Source of the DNA: Candidatus Binatia bacterium
GTDB lineage: Bacteria; Desulfobacterota; Binatia; UBA1149; JAJCZL01
Reading direction: 5' to 3'
Assembly (NCBI GenBank): GCA_028278325.1
Contig: JANQEO010000278.1
Coordinates: 1 to 64,000, forward strand
DNA length: 64,000 bases
Position 1 is the stretch's first letter; each line of letters starts with the position of its first letter. Of the stretch, positions 43,473 through 54,005 are shown in pieces. The position numbers and the translations under genes are program-made. Under the pieces are notes generated by a model that saw nothing but the letters and a program-made list of their open reading frames with translations, was not told where the DNA came from and made no database searches.

Positions 43473-45471
43473 CGATACCGAGTTCCTGAGACTCGAGCTT
43501 GTTGGCACGGTCTCGCAACTCCGCCGCCTTCTCGAAATCCAAGCGCTCGGCCGCAGCACGCATTTCGTTTCGCAAGCGCTTGACCTCTTTCTGTGCGCGG
43601 GCGGTGTCGCGATAGGGGGAGGGCTCGTCGGCTACGGAGGGCACCGCCGAGTAGTCGGCCTCCGCCATCCGCACCAGCGGGCTGTCGAGCGCCTTGGTGA
43701 CGGTCTTCGGAACTATGCCGTGAGTCTCGTTGAACTCTTCCTGCACACGCCGTCGTCGAGCAGTCTCCTCCATCGCCTCGCGCATGGAGCCGGTGATGGT
43801 GTCGGCGTACATTATTACCGTACCGTTGAGATTTCGCGCCGCCCTACCCATGGTCTGGATCAGCGACCGCGTGGAGCGCAGAAACCCTTCCTTGTCGGCG
43901 TCGAGGATGGCTACGAGCGACACCTCGGGAAGGTCCAAGCCCTCCCTGAGGAGGTTTATGCCGACCAAAACGTCGAACTCGCCGCGGCGAAGGTCGCGAA
44001 TGATCTCGACGCGCTCGAGAGTGTCGATCTCGGAGTGCAGATAGCGCACGCGCACACCCACGTCTTGGTAGTAGTCGGTCAGGTCTTCGGTCAGCTTCTT
44101 GGTCAAGGTCGTGACCAGCACCCGCTCGTTGTCCGCGACACGCTTGCGGATCTCGTCGAGTAGATCGTCGACCTGGGACCCAGCGGGCCGGATTTCTACC
44201 TCAGGATCCAAAAGCCCGGTGGGGCGGACCAACTGCTCCACGACGACGCCCTTGGACTTCTCCAGTTCGTAGTCTCCGGGAGTCGCCGAGACGTAGACGA
44301 ACGAGGGAACTATCGATTCGAATTCCTCGAAGTTGAGCGGCCGGTTGTCCAGTGCCGACGGCAGCCGGAATCCGAACTCCACCAGCGTCTCCTTGCGGGC
44401 CCGGTCTCCACGATACATCCCCGCCACCTGGCTGACGGTGACGTGACTCTCGTCGATGAAGGCCTGGAAGTTCTCGGGAAAGTAATGCAGCAGCGTGGGG
44501 GGCGTTTCGCCGGGCTTGCGTCCGGTGAGGTGACGAGAGTAGTTCTCGACGCCGGGACAAAATCCCATCTCGTTGAGCAGTTCCAGGTCGTAGAGTGTGC
44601 GCTGCTCGAGCCGCTGGGCCTCGAGCATCTTGTCCTCGGCTCTGAGTTCGAGAAGACGCTCGCCCAACTCCTGCCTGATGCCCTCTATGGCGGCATCCAG
44701 GGACTTCCTCGATGTTACATAGTGGCTTGCAGGATAGATACATACGCGCTCGAGGCTTCGGTGCACCTTCCCTCTAAGGGGATCGATTTCCTTGATCGAT
44801 TCCACCTCGTCGTCGAAGAACTCGATACGAACGGCCTGTGAATCCTCGTACACCGGGAACACCTCGACCACATCGCCGCGTACCCTGAAGGTCCCCCGAT
44901 GAAAGTCGTGGTCGTTGCGCTGATACTGGATCTGGACCAGCTTCTTGAGAACATCGTCCCGATCAGCGCGCGACCCCTCTTCCAGAAACACCAGCATCTC
45001 GAAATACTCTTCCGGCGCACCGAGACCGTAGATGCACGAGACGGATGCGACGATCAGCACGTCGTTGCGCTCGAGCAGGGCACGCGTGGCCGAATGCCTC
45101 AGCTTGTCTATCTCGTCGTTTACGGCCGCGTCCTTCTCGATGTAGGTGTCGGAACTCGGCAGATAGGCCTCGGGTTGGAAGTAGTCGTAGTAGGAGACGA
45201 AGTAGCGGACGGCGTTGTCGGGGAACAGCGCCTTGAACTCGTTGTAGAGCTGGGCGGCCAGCGTCTTGTTGGGGGCCAGCACCAAGGTCGGGCGGTTCAA
45301 CCGCTCGATGACGTTGGCCATGGTGAAGGTCTTTCCCGACCCCGTCACCCCGAGCAGAACCTGGTCGGCCAACCCCTGCTCTATACCCTCGACGAGGCCG
45401 GCCACGGCCTCGGGTTGGTCACCCTGCAGGGTAAAGTCGGTTACGAGCTTGAAGTCACCAGTACGGCGCAC
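43465..45471 (-). CDS. uvrB: Excinuclease ABC subunit B
   Basis: 668 aa, normal length. Walker [18 protein letters not shown], helicase motifs through FIDESHVT, the damage-probing beta-hairpin region [17 protein letters not shown], and a C-terminal UVR domain ([24 protein letters not shown]) that binds UvrC. It verifies damage and loads UvrC. GTG start at 45471. It is divergently oriented from the SORL-like gene with about 106 bases between them. uvrB-uvrC adjacency with overlap supports one transcript. Confidence 0.97.
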   Translation of the reverse strand: MRRTGDFKLVTDFTLQGDQPEAVAGLVEGIEQGLADQVLLGVTGSGKTFTMANVIERLNRPTLVLAPNKTLAAQLYNEFKALFPDNAVRYFVSYYDYFQPEAYLPSSDTYIEKDAAVNDEIDKLRHSATRALLERNDVLIVASVSCIYGLGAPEEYFEMLVFLEEGSRADRDDVLKKLVQIQYQRNDHDFHRGTFRVRGDVVEVFPVYEDSQAVRIEFFDDEVESIKEIDPLRGKVHRSLERVCIYPASHYVTSRKSLDAAIEGIRQELGERLLELRAEDKMLEAQRLEQRTLYDLELLNEMGFCPGVENYSRHLTGRKPGETPPTLLHYFPENFQAFIDESHVTVSQVAGMYRGDRARKETLVEFGFRLPSALDNRPLNFEEFESIVPSFVYVSATPGDYELEKSKGVVVEQLVRPTGLLDPEVEIRPAGSQVDDLLDEIRKRVADNERVLVTTLTKKLTEDLTDYYQDVGVRVRYLHSEIDTLERVEIIRDLRRGEFDVLVGINLLREGLDLPEVSLVAILDADKEGFLRSTRSLIQTMGRAARNLNGTVIMYADTITGSMREAMEETARRRRVQEEFNETHGIVPKTVTKALDSPLVRMAEADYSAVPSVADEPSPYRDTARAQKEVKRLRNEMRAAAERLDFEKAAELRDRANKLESQELGIDD

Positions 45472-45577
45472 GAAAGATAAACCTACAACAAAAGGCCCGG
45501 TTTCACACGCGCGGCAACTCGCCGTGGACGGCCGAATCGGCTAGGGTCGTCGTAACTTTCGCGTCAGGAGGAGTATC

Positions 45578-46027
45578 GTGACGATTCGCACCGCTCGCAA
45601 TTTGACCTTGGCAGGGCTGGCGGCCTTGGCTATCGCCGTACCGGCGACCATCAGCGCCCATGGCCAGGCGGCTCACATCAGTGCCGACTTCGACGAACCC
45701 AAGACGGCCTACGATCCCAAACACACCCCCGATATCGTAGCGCCCGACACGGTTACCGCAGGCGAATGGTTCGACGTCACAATCACGGTCGGCAAGGGCG
45801 GCCTACATCCGTCCTTCGCTGAGCACTTCGTGCGCTCGATCACCTTGTTGCACAACGACGTGGAGATCGCCCGGACCTACCTACACCCGGTGCGCAGCCA
45901 GCCGAAGGTCACTTATACGATCGCGTTGAAGAAATCCGGAACTTTGAAGGCCGTAGAGGTCCCGAACCACACGGCCGAGTGGTCGGCGACCAAAGAGATC
46001 ACTGTCAACCCTCCGAAGGAGGACTGA
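45578..46027 (+). CDS. Exported superoxide-reductase-like (SORL) domain protein, degenerate metal site
   Basis: 149 aa with a signal peptide (hydrophobic residues 9-26, likely cleavage after ISA). The mature part aligns with class II superoxide reductase: KHTP (His49), GGLHPSFAEHF (His77, His83) and a C-terminal KSGTLKAVEVPNHTAEWSATKEI region. At the place where SOR has C-N-x-H, the sequence has Pro129-Asn-His131-Thr132, so both the axial Cys and fourth equatorial His are missing at their normal positions, although His131 is one residue off. It may be a non-redox or altered metal protein. GTG start with AGGAGG six bases upstream. Converges with the cupredoxin-like gene, overlapping by 23 bases. 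Confidence 0.78.
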   Translation: MTIRTARNLTLAGLAALAIAVPATISAHGQAAHISADFDEPKTAYDPKHTPDIVAPDTVTAGEWFDVTITVGKGGLHPSFAEHFVRSITLLHNDVEIARTYLHPVRSQPKVTYTIALKKSGTLKAVEVPNHTAEWSATKEITVNPPKED

Positions 46028-46715
46028 GCGTCAACTCGAGGTTCCCGCCTGCGTCGGTGACGACGACGTCGGCGCGGCGGGTGCCGAGGGTTTCATGCCA
46101 GAGCTCTACGGTGTAGGAGCCGGGCTCCAACCCCTCGATCCGGAAGCTTCCATCCTTCGCCGTGACCGCTACGAAACGGTGCGGCATCACTACAAGGATC
46201 GCGCTCATCCAATGATGAACGTCGCAGGTGACGGGAACGATCTCGGGCCGTGTCAGCCGCGTCGAGATCTCTCTACCCTTCGGCTGGGCAAGATTGACAG
46301 GCTTGTTGGCTTCGGCCCGGGTGCGGAAGTTGTGGAAGACCTCGTCGTCGTTGCTGACTCTCACCTCTTGGCCGGGTGCCACCAAACTGACGTGGGGCAT
46401 GAAGACGCAGCCCTTCTGCTCGATGCTTACCGCCTCGTCATCGGCGGGCGGAGGAGTCGAGTCGTGGGGCTCCAGAACCGTAACGACAACGTTGGCCAGC
46501 CCACGGGCTTCGTCGAACTCGAGGCGGGGATCGAGGATCTTTCCGTCCTTCCCGCAGGCGAAAGAATCCACCGCGACCGAGAGCATCGGCGCCGGCTCCA
46601 CTGAGGCCTCGATACTGATCTTACCGGTGAGGTCGGCCGGCCAGGCCGGACCGATTGCGACCAGAGAGAATACGAGAATGGTCGGACAGGTGTAGCGCAC
46701 GGGAAGCTGGCGCAT
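46005..46715 (-). CDS. Exported cupredoxin-like protein with carboxypeptidase-regulatory-like domain
   Basis: 236 aa from ATG 46715 (MRQLPVRYTCPTILVFSLVA), with a signal peptide ending near AWPA. The central domain has a blue-copper-like set of ligands: His in DDEVFHNFRT, Cys, His and Met in VTCDVHHWMSAILVVM. The C-terminal part (KDGSFRIEGLEPGSYTVELWHETLGTR) resembles the carboxypeptidase regulatory-like (CarboxypepD_reg) beta-sandwich. Similar two-part proteins are seen near methylamine utilisation or respiratory genes. Function unknown; possibly periplasmic electron carrier. It is 49 bases downstream of tadC. Confidence 0.75.
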   Translation of the reverse strand: MRQLPVRYTCPTILVFSLVAIGPAWPADLTGKISIEASVEPAPMLSVAVDSFACGKDGKILDPRLEFDEARGLANVVVTVLEPHDSTPPPADDEAVSIEQKGCVFMPHVSLVAPGQEVRVSNDDEVFHNFRTRAEANKPVNLAQPKGREISTRLTRPEIVPVTCDVHHWMSAILVVMPHRFVAVTAKDGSFRIEGLEPGSYTVELWHETLGTRRADVVVTDAGGNLELTLSPPSEG

Positions 46716-46764
46716 GCTAGCAAACGCCCGCTGCACGCGCCATCGGTGCAACGCGCCCCTGCTC

Positions 46765-47706
46765 TTACTTGGGCAGGTTCTCGCGCAGGAGCAGCATCGC
46801 CGGTCCCAGGATGACCAAGAACATCGTCGGGAAGATGAACAGCACCAGCGGGAAGAGCAGCTTGACGGCTGCCTTGTTCGCCATCTCCTGAGCGCGCTGG
46901 CGACGGGCAATACGCGACTCTTCCGCGTAGATGCGGAGGGCATCCGCAACATTGGTACCGAGCTTGTCGCTCTGGATCATGAACGCGGCCAGCGATGAGA
47001 GCTCTTCTACGCCGTTACGGTCGGCCAGATCCCTGAAGGCCTCTTCACGGGTACGCCCCGCTTGGAGCTCATAGGTCATCTGGCGCAGCTCCATGCCCAT
47101 GACGTCTTCTTCCAACTTGCAGCGCTCGTCGGCGACGCGCTTGATCGCCGTGTTGAGCCCCAAGCCGGACTCGACGCAGAGGATCAACATGTCGATCACG
47201 TCGGGAGTGGTCTTGGTGATGATCTCCTGGCGCTTGGTCACCTTACGGTTTACGAACATCCTCGGGATGAACAAACCCATGCATACGCCGACGACCGCAA
47301 GAGAGGCCGACTTCTCACCGAGCCCCGCACCAGCGGCAACGGCCGCCATGACTGCGGCCCCACCGGCGGCTGCGACGATCGTAACACCCGTGAAGATCGC
47401 CGTTGCGTTCGCTCCACGCCAGCCGGCTTCCGAAAGCAAGGCCTTGGTCCTGGAGACACTCTGTTTGACCTCTTTCTCGTCGGATTTGAATGTGTCCTGG
47501 TACCAGTTGCCGATGTCGGTGAAGAACCGCTGGAAGAAACTGGTCTCGTCCTTCTTCTCGGTGGGCAACAGGGTGGTGCCCACGTCTTCGTTGGTTACGG
47601 AGGCGAGCCTCTCAGCAGTCGCCGTAGTGCCTTGAGTCGCCAGGTAGATACCGGCGAAGACCAACCCGATTCCGCAGAACACTCCGAGAGATATCAATAC
47701 AGCCAT
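46765..47706 (-). CDS. tadC: Tad pilus inner-membrane platform protein TadC
   Basis: 313 aa of the type II secretion system F (GspF) domain family. N-terminal hydrophobic helix, then a GspF domain with helices near residues 105-165 (GVTIVAAAGGAAVM) and the C-terminal pair LLFPLVLFIFPTMFLVILGPA. The motif TPDVIDMLILCVESGLGLNTAIKRV is typical of TadC. TadB and TadC form the platform on which the TadA ATPase acts. The stop-to-start gap from tadB is ten bases. Confidence 0.92.
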   Translation of the reverse strand: MAVLISLGVFCGIGLVFAGIYLATQGTTATAERLASVTNEDVGTTLLPTEKKDETSFFQRFFTDIGNWYQDTFKSDEKEVKQSVSRTKALLSEAGWRGANATAIFTGVTIVAAAGGAAVMAAVAAGAGLGEKSASLAVVGVCMGLFIPRMFVNRKVTKRQEIITKTTPDVIDMLILCVESGLGLNTAIKRVADERCKLEEDVMGMELRQMTYELQAGRTREEAFRDLADRNGVEELSSLAAFMIQSDKLGTNVADALRIYAEESRIARRQRAQEMANKAAVKLLFPLVLFIFPTMFLVILGPAMLLLRENLPK

Positions 47707-47715
47707 CGTCTTCCC

Positions 47716-48678
47716 TCAGAACTTGACCTTGCAGACCTTACGGATCCAGAGGAATCCGATGGTCTCCGAGATCGTCGCTGCCAAAAGCAGCTTGTTACCC
47801 GTCTCCGTCTTGAACAGTGGCACGAGGTAGTCGGGCTGCATGAGACTGATGATCACGCACAAGGCGATCGGCAAGACCGCGATGACGATACCCGAGATCC
47901 TTCCCTCGGCCGTCAACGACTTCACCTCCGCCTGCAGGCGAAAGCGCTCGCGGATCGTCTTGCTGATGTTCTCCAGCAGCTCGGTCAAGTTACCACCCAC
48001 TTCATGCTGGATGAGAACGGCGGCGACAAAGATGTCGAGGTTGTCATTGGGCATGCGCCGCGTGAAATTCGTCATGGCCTGGCTGATCGGCAGCCCCAGC
48101 CTCAGCTCTTCGACCGTGTCACGGAACTCCTCGCCGGCCGGATTCGCCATTTCCTCGGCGACGATCTGCATGGCCTTGGTAAGCGTGTGACCGGCCTTGA
48201 GCGCGTTCTTCATCATCGTCATCGCATCGGGCAACTGCTTGGCGAACATGGCCATTCGCTTGCGCCGCTTTCTGACGATGTTGACGACGGGCAGGCTCCC
48301 GAGCCCCGCACCGATGATGATGCCCGAACTCGCGTAGCCACTGGCAAAGTAGGCACCCGCTCCACCGATGCCGGCGAGCAGAATACTCTTGATGATGACG
48401 TCGCCCGGCCGCGAAGCCACTCGCGCGCTGATGATCCAGCGGTCCAGGACGCGAACGATCGACACCCTTTCGAGGATGTAGTTCAGCCCTTCGGACTTAC
48501 TCATCCTGAGATCGCGGCGGATGTTGGCCTGGATCTGATCGTCGCTTATGAAAGGCTTGTCATCCTTGAGCCTGTCGCGCAGTTCGTCTTTGCCCGACGA
48601 CATCTTCGAAGAGATGCCGACGATGATCAGCAAAACGGCGAACGCGATAGACGCCGATATCAACAGTGGAAGCATCAT
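47716..48678 (-). CDS. tadB: Tad pilus inner-membrane platform protein TadB
   Basis: 320 aa from ATG 48678, which overlaps the tadA stop as ATGA (the next codon is a second ATG). GspF-type fold: helix at residues 5-25, then [31 protein letters not shown] and [21 protein letters not shown], the conserved TadB motif, followed by C-terminal hydrophobic segments. A cytoplasmic basic region KRRKRMAMF lies between. Paralogue of TadC; both are needed for Flp pilus assembly. Confidence 0.92.
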   Translation of the reverse strand: MMLPLLISASIAFAVLLIIVGISSKMSSGKDELRDRLKDDKPFISDDQIQANIRRDLRMSKSEGLNYILERVSIVRVLDRWIISARVASRPGDVIIKSILLAGIGGAGAYFASGYASSGIIIGAGLGSLPVVNIVRKRRKRMAMFAKQLPDAMTMMKNALKAGHTLTKAMQIVAEEMANPAGEEFRDTVEELRLGLPISQAMTNFTRRMPNDNLDIFVAAVLIQHEVGGNLTELLENISKTIRERFRLQAEVKSLTAEGRISGIVIAVLPIALCVIISLMQPDYLVPLFKTETGNKLLLAATISETIGFLWIRKVCKVKF

Positions 48679-50189
48679 AACGTTCTCTGGGTGAAGAAGT
48701 CGGTTCCGAACTTCGCGCCGTAGACCTGCAACCGGTCGATGCACTTGGGACGGATGCCGCAGCAGGCGTGATGGCCCAGGAGGTTTCCGTCCTCGTCGAG
48801 CCCGGTCGAGACGAACTCGAACAGATCCTGCGTGGTGATGATGTCACCTTCCATGCCGACTACTTCGGTTATCTTGGTAACTTTTCTCGTACCGTCCTTC
48901 ATACGCGCCGCCTGGATGATGACGTCGACGGCCGAGCTTATCTGCTGCCTCATCGCCATGACGGGCAGATCCACGCCGGCCATGAGGATCAGCATCTCCA
49001 GACGGCTGAGGCAGTCTCGCGGGCTGTTGGCGTGGATCGTCGTGATCGATCCGTCGTGACCCGTGTTCATGGCCTGAAGCATGTCGAGGGCCTCTGCGCC
49101 ACGCGTCTCACCGACGACTATGCGGTCGGGACGCATACGTAATGCGTTTTTGACCAGATCGCGGGCAGTTATCTCACCCTTGCCTTCCAGGTTGGGCGGA
49201 CGGGTCTCGAGACGAACGACGTGGGGCTGCTGCAGCTGGATTTCTGCGGCGTCCTCGATCGTTAGCACGCGCTCATCGTCAGGGATGAAGCTCGACAAAC
49301 AGTTGAGTAGCGTCGTCTTACCGGAACCGGTACCGCCCGAGACGATGATGTTGAGCCGCGCCTTTACCAGAGCGTCCATCAGCTCGGCCATGTCCTCGGT
49401 GACCGACCGGAAGGAAATCAGGCTGCCGATCATGAGCGGATCTTTACCGAAACGCCTGATCGACAAGGCCGGGCCGTCAAGTGAGATCGGCGGAATTACC
49501 GCGTTTACACGTGAGCCGTCGGGCAAGCGCGCGTCGACCAAGGGCGAGGAGGCATCCACGCGGCGTCCCACCTGGGACACGATCCGGTCGATGATCTGCA
49601 GTAGATGCTCGTCATCGCGGAAAGCCAGGTCTTCGTCCTCCAGTTTACCGCCACGCTCGACGTATACCTGCTGGGAGTTGTTGACCAGGATATCGGATAC
49701 CGTGTCGTCACGGATCAAGCGGTCCAGGGGGCCGAATCCGAGCACCTCACTGGTGATTTCGGCGATCAGCTTGTTGCGGTCAGCACGCGACAGCGGGATG
49801 CCGTTGGATTCGAGCAACTCACCTATGATCGAACGGATCTCGTCCCCGAGACCCTGAACGCCGACGTCGCCGATCGCGCTGAGATCGAGTCTTTCGATCA
49901 GCTCCGAGTGAATGCGGAGTTTGAGTTCCTGAGTGCTGCTCTTGGCCTGATTCCTCAAGGACGCCTGGGCGGCCGAGGCATTGGTGCGCTTCGGCCTCTC
50001 AGCCGACCCGTTAGTCGAAACCGAGCTCGAGCCGTTGCTCGACACGCTGGGCGACTCGGGTTTGGGTGACGCCGGAGCTTCGGTGCGTGCAGGCGCCTGA
50101 GGCGAAGCTGCTCCGTTTCCGTTCTTCTCCTCCGACGGTTTGTCGGCCGGGGCTCCCTCGCGTTCCCTGAGACGTTCCAACAAGCTCAT
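48675..50189 (-). CDS. tadA: Tad pilus assembly ATPase TadA (CpaF)
   Basis: 504 aa secretion ATPase. Ser/Pro/Asn-rich linker in residues 15-75, then N-terminal domain, Walker [14 protein letters not shown], Asp box [12 protein letters not shown], Walker B-like [29 protein letters not shown] and the His box [10 protein letters not shown]. It powers pilus extension and retraction at the TadBC platform. C-terminal GIRPKC segment is typical. ATG 50189 lies two bases after the cpaE stop. Confidence 0.95.
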   Translation of the reverse strand: MSLLERLREREGAPADKPSEEKNGNGAASPQAPARTEAPASPKPESPSVSSNGSSSVSTNGSAERPKRTNASAAQASLRNQAKSSTQELKLRIHSELIERLDLSAIGDVGVQGLGDEIRSIIGELLESNGIPLSRADRNKLIAEITSEVLGFGPLDRLIRDDTVSDILVNNSQQVYVERGGKLEDEDLAFRDDEHLLQIIDRIVSQVGRRVDASSPLVDARLPDGSRVNAVIPPISLDGPALSIRRFGKDPLMIGSLISFRSVTEDMAELMDALVKARLNIIVSGGTGSGKTTLLNCLSSFIPDDERVLTIEDAAEIQLQQPHVVRLETRPPNLEGKGEITARDLVKNALRMRPDRIVVGETRGAEALDMLQAMNTGHDGSITTIHANSPRDCLSRLEMLILMAGVDLPVMAMRQQISSAVDVIIQAARMKDGTRKVTKITEVVGMEGDIITTQDLFEFVSTGLDEDGNLLGHHACCGIRPKCIDRLQVYGAKFGTDFFTQRTL

Positions 50190-50191
50190 AA

Positions 50192-51391
50192 TCAGACCCT
50201 CGACTCAGAGAAAAATCTTCCGAACAGACCGGAGCTCTTGCTCGCGGACGTGCTCGTGACACCAGTAACCGCCCGGGCGACGGCCTCGATGGCCGTGACC
50301 ATGGGGCTCTTGGGGTTGACCTCGTGTGCAGGCACACCTCGGTTGGCGGCCTGTATCGCGGTAGCGTCGTCGCGCGGTATGTCGTAGGCGACATCCAGCT
50401 TGACGACGTCGGAGATGTCCTGAGAGGTTATGTCGGATTTCTCGACCGGCCTGCTCAGAACCAGCTTCAGATTCTCGTGGGTAACGCCCAGACGATCGAG
50501 AGTGTTCGCGACCCTCTGCATGGCACGCACCGACGGAACCATGTTGTCGGTCAGCAAAAAGCACTTGTCGGCCTTCTCGATGACCGCGAAGGTGATGTCG
50601 TTCAAGGTCGACGACGTATCCACCAGGATGTAGTCGAAGTGGGATTTCAGCGCGTCCAGGATCTGGGTGACGTCGCGGGCCGAGATGGACTCGCCGTCTT
50701 CCAGCATTGGCGGCGGCGCCAACACATCGAGTCCCGAGGCATGGTGGAACAAAGTCCCCTGGAGGAACGTCGGGTCGAGGCTTCCCGAGTTCTCCGTAAG
50801 GTCCAGGATCGAATACGGGTGTTTGAAGTTCAAGAACACCGGCACGTCGCCGTTCTGCAGGTCGAGGTCCACCAGACACACCCGCACCTCACCCATCTTC
50901 TTGATCGATAGGGCCAGGTTCGTCATGAAGGTGGTTACCCCCGCCCCGCCATGTGAGGAGTAACCCGCCAGGATCTGACCGATCGTCCCGCCACCGGCCG
51001 TGGCTTCGCGCTTGCGGAGTTCCATGACCTTGACGAGAGGCGCCAGCAGTTCCTCCGAGGTCGGAATCTGCGACAACAGCTCGTCCGCACCCGACCGGAT
51101 CGCCTTCACGATGAGGTCGGCGCTCCGATCGGCCGAGATCGCGAAGGTGAACACGTCAGGACGGGCCTGCTTGAGTTGGGAGAGCACCGCACAGCCCGTG
51201 TCCTGACGGTCGTCGAGGAAGACCACCGCCACATCGGCGGCCATTCCTTGGACCTTCTGGACTCCGTTGCTGAAGTCGGCGCTCTCGGCAACGACTTTGA
51301 AACCAGGCAGGTTGGCGAAGACCTGAGTCATCGACTCCTGCTTGGAGCGGTCGTTGCTGATCACAACGGCGACTATGCTATCTGCGCTCAC
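50192..51391 (-). CDS. cpaE: Tad pilus localisation protein CpaE/TadZ
   Basis: 399 aa. Residues 1-125 form a receiver-like domain ([31 protein letters not shown]) and the rest a ParA/MinD-type ATPase. The P-loop is atypical, [16 protein letters not shown], with Val in place of the usual catalytic Lys (GKT), as is common in TadZ proteins. It places the pilus machine at its cellular site. GTG start at 51391. Sits between cpaC and tadA. Confidence 0.9.
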   Translation of the reverse strand: MSADSIVAVVISNDRSKQESMTQVFANLPGFKVVAESADFSNGVQKVQGMAADVAVVFLDDRQDTGCAVLSQLKQARPDVFTFAISADRSADLIVKAIRSGADELLSQIPTSEELLAPLVKVMELRKREATAGGGTIGQILAGYSSHGGAGVTTFMTNLALSIKKMGEVRVCLVDLDLQNGDVPVFLNFKHPYSILDLTENSGSLDPTFLQGTLFHHASGLDVLAPPPMLEDGESISARDVTQILDALKSHFDYILVDTSSTLNDITFAVIEKADKCFLLTDNMVPSVRAMQRVANTLDRLGVTHENLKLVLSRPVEKSDITSQDISDVVKLDVAYDIPRDDATAIQAANRGVPAHEVNPKSPMVTAIEAVARAVTGVTSTSASKSSGLFGRFFSESRV

Positions 51392-51436
51392 CTCAACCCC
51401 TCGCCTAAGCTGGTAAGTTTCGGGTTATCCTTCTGC

Positions 51437-52651
51437 TTATCCGGCGTTGCCGTGAATCCGCTTCTTTATGTAGTCAAGCGACCCGCTATTATTGCTCGTC
51501 TTCTTCTCTACGTTGGCGTTTTTCGCGTGAGCGTTGCCACTACGGACCATCTTGGGCTGAACGACGATCACGATCTCGAGACGCTCGGTGGTCTTCTCCT
51601 TGCTGCGGAACAGGTAACCCAAGACCGGGATGTCACCCAGCACGGGGTTCTTCGACTCGAAATCGGTGTCCTGCTCCTTGAGCAAGCCGGCAATGACCAG
51701 GCTCTGCTGGTCCTGGAGCCTGACATCGGTCTCGGCACGCCGAGTCACGAAGCCCGGAACCGCGAAGTTGTTGAGGATCACGCCATTGGCGAAGTCCGGC
51801 TCGCTGACTTCGGCGAACAGTTTGAGCCTTATGTTGCCATCGGGCTCGACCACCGGCGTGAACTCCAGCTTGGTGCCGAATTCCTTGAACTCGACCGAGG
51901 TCTGGTCATTCTCGTTGATGATGATGGGGATCTCACCGCCGGACAGGAACTGAGCTTCCTCGCCACTGCGCGCGAGAAGTTTCGGCTCCGCCAGGATGTG
52001 AGCGAAGTCGGCATCCTCGACCATTCTCACGAAAGCGGCGATGTCGTTCTTGAAGTCGACCACGGCCCAGGAAATCTCGCCGGCAAGCGAGACAGGGAAC
52101 GGCGCCGTCGTCGAGGTCGGCGGATGACTGCCGAATACCTGCGAGACGTTACCGTACTGGGTAACCGCGCCAAACTGTCCGCCCATCGTGCGGAAGTCGA
52201 AGCCATGGCGCTCCGCCTGAGTGCGGTTGACCTCGGCCACCGTCACCTCGAGCACGATCTGTTCTTGGATCGAGTCGGAGATGATGATGTCGTACATCTG
52301 GAAACGGCCTTTGTTGTCCCAGACGATGACCGAACTCTCGCCGGCCTCCAGGGCATTGACCATGACCTGATGCGAATTGACCAAGAGCACGTCGGCCGTC
52401 TCCGGATCGGCAACGGACACGCGCTTCACGGCGTTGGCCATTTTGATGACCAGCGACTTGCCCGTGACCAGCCTCAAGACATTGCCGTCGCTCCCGATGT
52501 GAACGACCGCGCTCGCGGGTGATACCGACCAGCCTTTGGGCTGCGGCGCTGCGACCGACGCCGTCGGGATTGCCAACCCGATGACGACGATCAGCGACCA
52601 GCGCAAGACGCGCTCGGCCAATCTGCTCGAATTTCTCGTTGTGGATGCCAT
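51437..52651 (-). CDS. cpaC: Tad pilus secretin CpaC (RcpA)
   Basis: 404 aa outer-membrane secretin. Signal peptide (RVLRWSLIVVIGLAIPTASVAA), BON/N-domain repeats with ANAVKRVSVADPETADVLLVN, then the secretin domain with VPGFVTRRAETDVRLQDQQSLVIAGLL and PVLGDIPVLGYLFRSKEKTTERLEIVIVVQP. It makes the gated outer-membrane channel for the Flp pilus. ATG 52651 has GAGGAGG upstream. Length is typical. Confidence 0.94.
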   Translation of the reverse strand: MASTTRNSSRLAERVLRWSLIVVIGLAIPTASVAAPQPKGWSVSPASAVVHIGSDGNVLRLVTGKSLVIKMANAVKRVSVADPETADVLLVNSHQVMVNALEAGESSVIVWDNKGRFQMYDIIISDSIQEQIVLEVTVAEVNRTQAERHGFDFRTMGGQFGAVTQYGNVSQVFGSHPPTSTTAPFPVSLAGEISWAVVDFKNDIAAFVRMVEDADFAHILAEPKLLARSGEEAQFLSGGEIPIIINENDQTSVEFKEFGTKLEFTPVVEPDGNIRLKLFAEVSEPDFANGVILNNFAVPGFVTRRAETDVRLQDQQSLVIAGLLKEQDTDFESKNPVLGDIPVLGYLFRSKEKTTERLEIVIVVQPKMVRSGNAHAKNANVEKKTSNNSGSLDYIKKRIHGNAG

Positions 52652-52694
52652 TTTCTGCCTCTGCCTCCTCGGTAAACCTTCAGCTAGTCACTCG

Positions 52695-53450
52695 TTACCA
52701 GTTGAGGTTCTCGACCTCTGTGCCGCGAATGACCTTGGCGCCGTAACCGAACGAAGTAATCTGATCCAGGGTCCGTCCGCTCGTGTAGCTAACCGCCTTG
52801 TCCTTGTCGTTCCTCAGGGCCAGGTGAAGACTGCCTTCGTTTGCAGCCAGCGTGAGCACCTCGGCATCGCCGGGGCTAACGTCCATAGTGACGGTGTTGA
52901 CGACAACAGGCTTGTTGTCGATCTGCTCGATGCTCTGATCGACAGCCAACACTTCCACACCCTGAAGGATGACGCGTGAACGCGGCGGCTCGTCACCGCG
53001 CTCTCTAACGCTCATGAGCACGTCGATGCGGCTGCCCGGGGCGACAAAGCCGGAGATACCCGTAACCTCGTTCACCTTGACGGACATCGCACGCCGGCCT
53101 TCACCGACGAGCATCGACAAGAGGCTCGAGCTCTTGTTTTTGGCCAGCTTGGCATCGGTGACCGGCTCATTGGCGATCATCGCGATGCGCGCGAGCTTCC
53201 CGACGACCAATTCGGTCTGGTCGATCGCCCCCTCGGGAATCGCGTGAGCCGGCCAGTCGACGACCTTGACGTGGTCGACGTCGATCAGCTCGCCGCGAGG
53301 TACGTCAACAGCCGCGACTACGACCTGACTGTACTCGACACGCTGCTCACTGATGCCGTCCGCCTGTCCCCGTAGGTAGGAGAACGTCATAAAGCCGGCA
53401 AAACCGGCGAACAAAAGCCCAACAACTATTAAGACTACAGGTCTACCCAT
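52695..53450 (-). CDS. cpaB: Tad pilus assembly protein CpaB (RcpC)
   Basis: 251 aa from ATG 53450 (MGRPVVLIVVGLLFAGFAGF), preferred because GGAGG lies eight bases upstream. N-terminal membrane helix, then an SAF domain (VVVAAVDVPRGELIDVDHVKVV) and a C-terminal RcpC domain (FVAPGSRIDVLMSV, VILQGVEVLAVDQ). It links the secretin to the periplasm. Starts inside the cpaA end (16-base overlap). Confidence 0.9.
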   Translation of the reverse strand: MGRPVVLIVVGLLFAGFAGFMTFSYLRGQADGISEQRVEYSQVVVAAVDVPRGELIDVDHVKVVDWPAHAIPEGAIDQTELVVGKLARIAMIANEPVTDAKLAKNKSSSLLSMLVGEGRRAMSVKVNEVTGISGFVAPGSRIDVLMSVRERGDEPPRSRVILQGVEVLAVDQSIEQIDNKPVVVNTVTMDVSPGDAEVLTLAANEGSLHLALRNDKDKAVSYTSGRTLDQITSFGYGAKVIRGTEVENLNW

Positions 53451-53971
53451 GAGACCAACCTCCACGTTTCAGCGGCTAGCGCTCCCGCCATACCAATTGC
53501 CAACATGACCCCGTACGGAATGGTTTTGACGTTTGCTGTTTCCTTCAACGTCACCGGCCGTATGCCCGAAGCCATGCTGTAAAGATCTGATTTCAAGCTA
53601 TTCATCGCCTTACTCAGCCGACCTTGAGTTAACAGTGTAGCAACACCGACCACCCCTCCGAGTATTATTCCGCCTGCCAGACCCGCCAGAAGGAGTCGCC
53701 AGCCGAGAAAAGTGCCTGCGGCCGCAGCGAACTTGACGTCTCCGCCGCCAATGAGACCCGCAGAAAAAGGTACAAAGAGTATGGTCAGGCCCGCCAAGAA
53801 GCCGGCCATCGAATAAGTGAGGCCTTCGAGGCCCGCAAAAAAACAACTAAGGGTAACGCCGGCAACGAAGGCGCCGACATTCAAGGAGTTAGGAATTCTG
53901 CGAAAGCGTAGATCAGCGACTGCCCCGCACAAAAGGAAAGCGCAGGCAGACACTGCAATTACGGGATTCAT
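53435..53971 (-). CDS. cpaA: Prepilin peptidase CpaA (A24 family)
   Basis: 178 aa from ATG 53971; a GTG at 53980 would add three residues. Six predicted hydrophobic segments. The catalytic Asp residues of the aspartyl protease are Asp20 in AVADLRFRRIPN and Asp78 in GGGDVKFAAA, the GxGD motif. It cleaves Flp prepilins after Gly. It lies downstream of the Flp gene, separated by a strong hairpin at 54006-54036. Confidence 0.88.
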   Translation of the reverse strand: MNPVIAVSACAFLLCGAVADLRFRRIPNSLNVGAFVAGVTLSCFFAGLEGLTYSMAGFLAGLTILFVPFSAGLIGGGDVKFAAAAGTFLGWRLLLAGLAGGIILGGVVGVATLLTQGRLSKAMNSLKSDLYSMASGIRPVTLKETANVKTIPYGVMLAIGMAGALAAETWRLVSWVDL

Positions 53972-54005
53972 CCACTCCACTCCAACTCACCGCACCGAGA
54001 AAGGC

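Noticed and set aside
47062..48723. Long plus-strand open frame (553 codons) opposite tadC, tadB and the tadA end
   Set aside because: Antisense to three recognised Tad genes; His/Asp/Arg-rich composition typical of a shadow frame.
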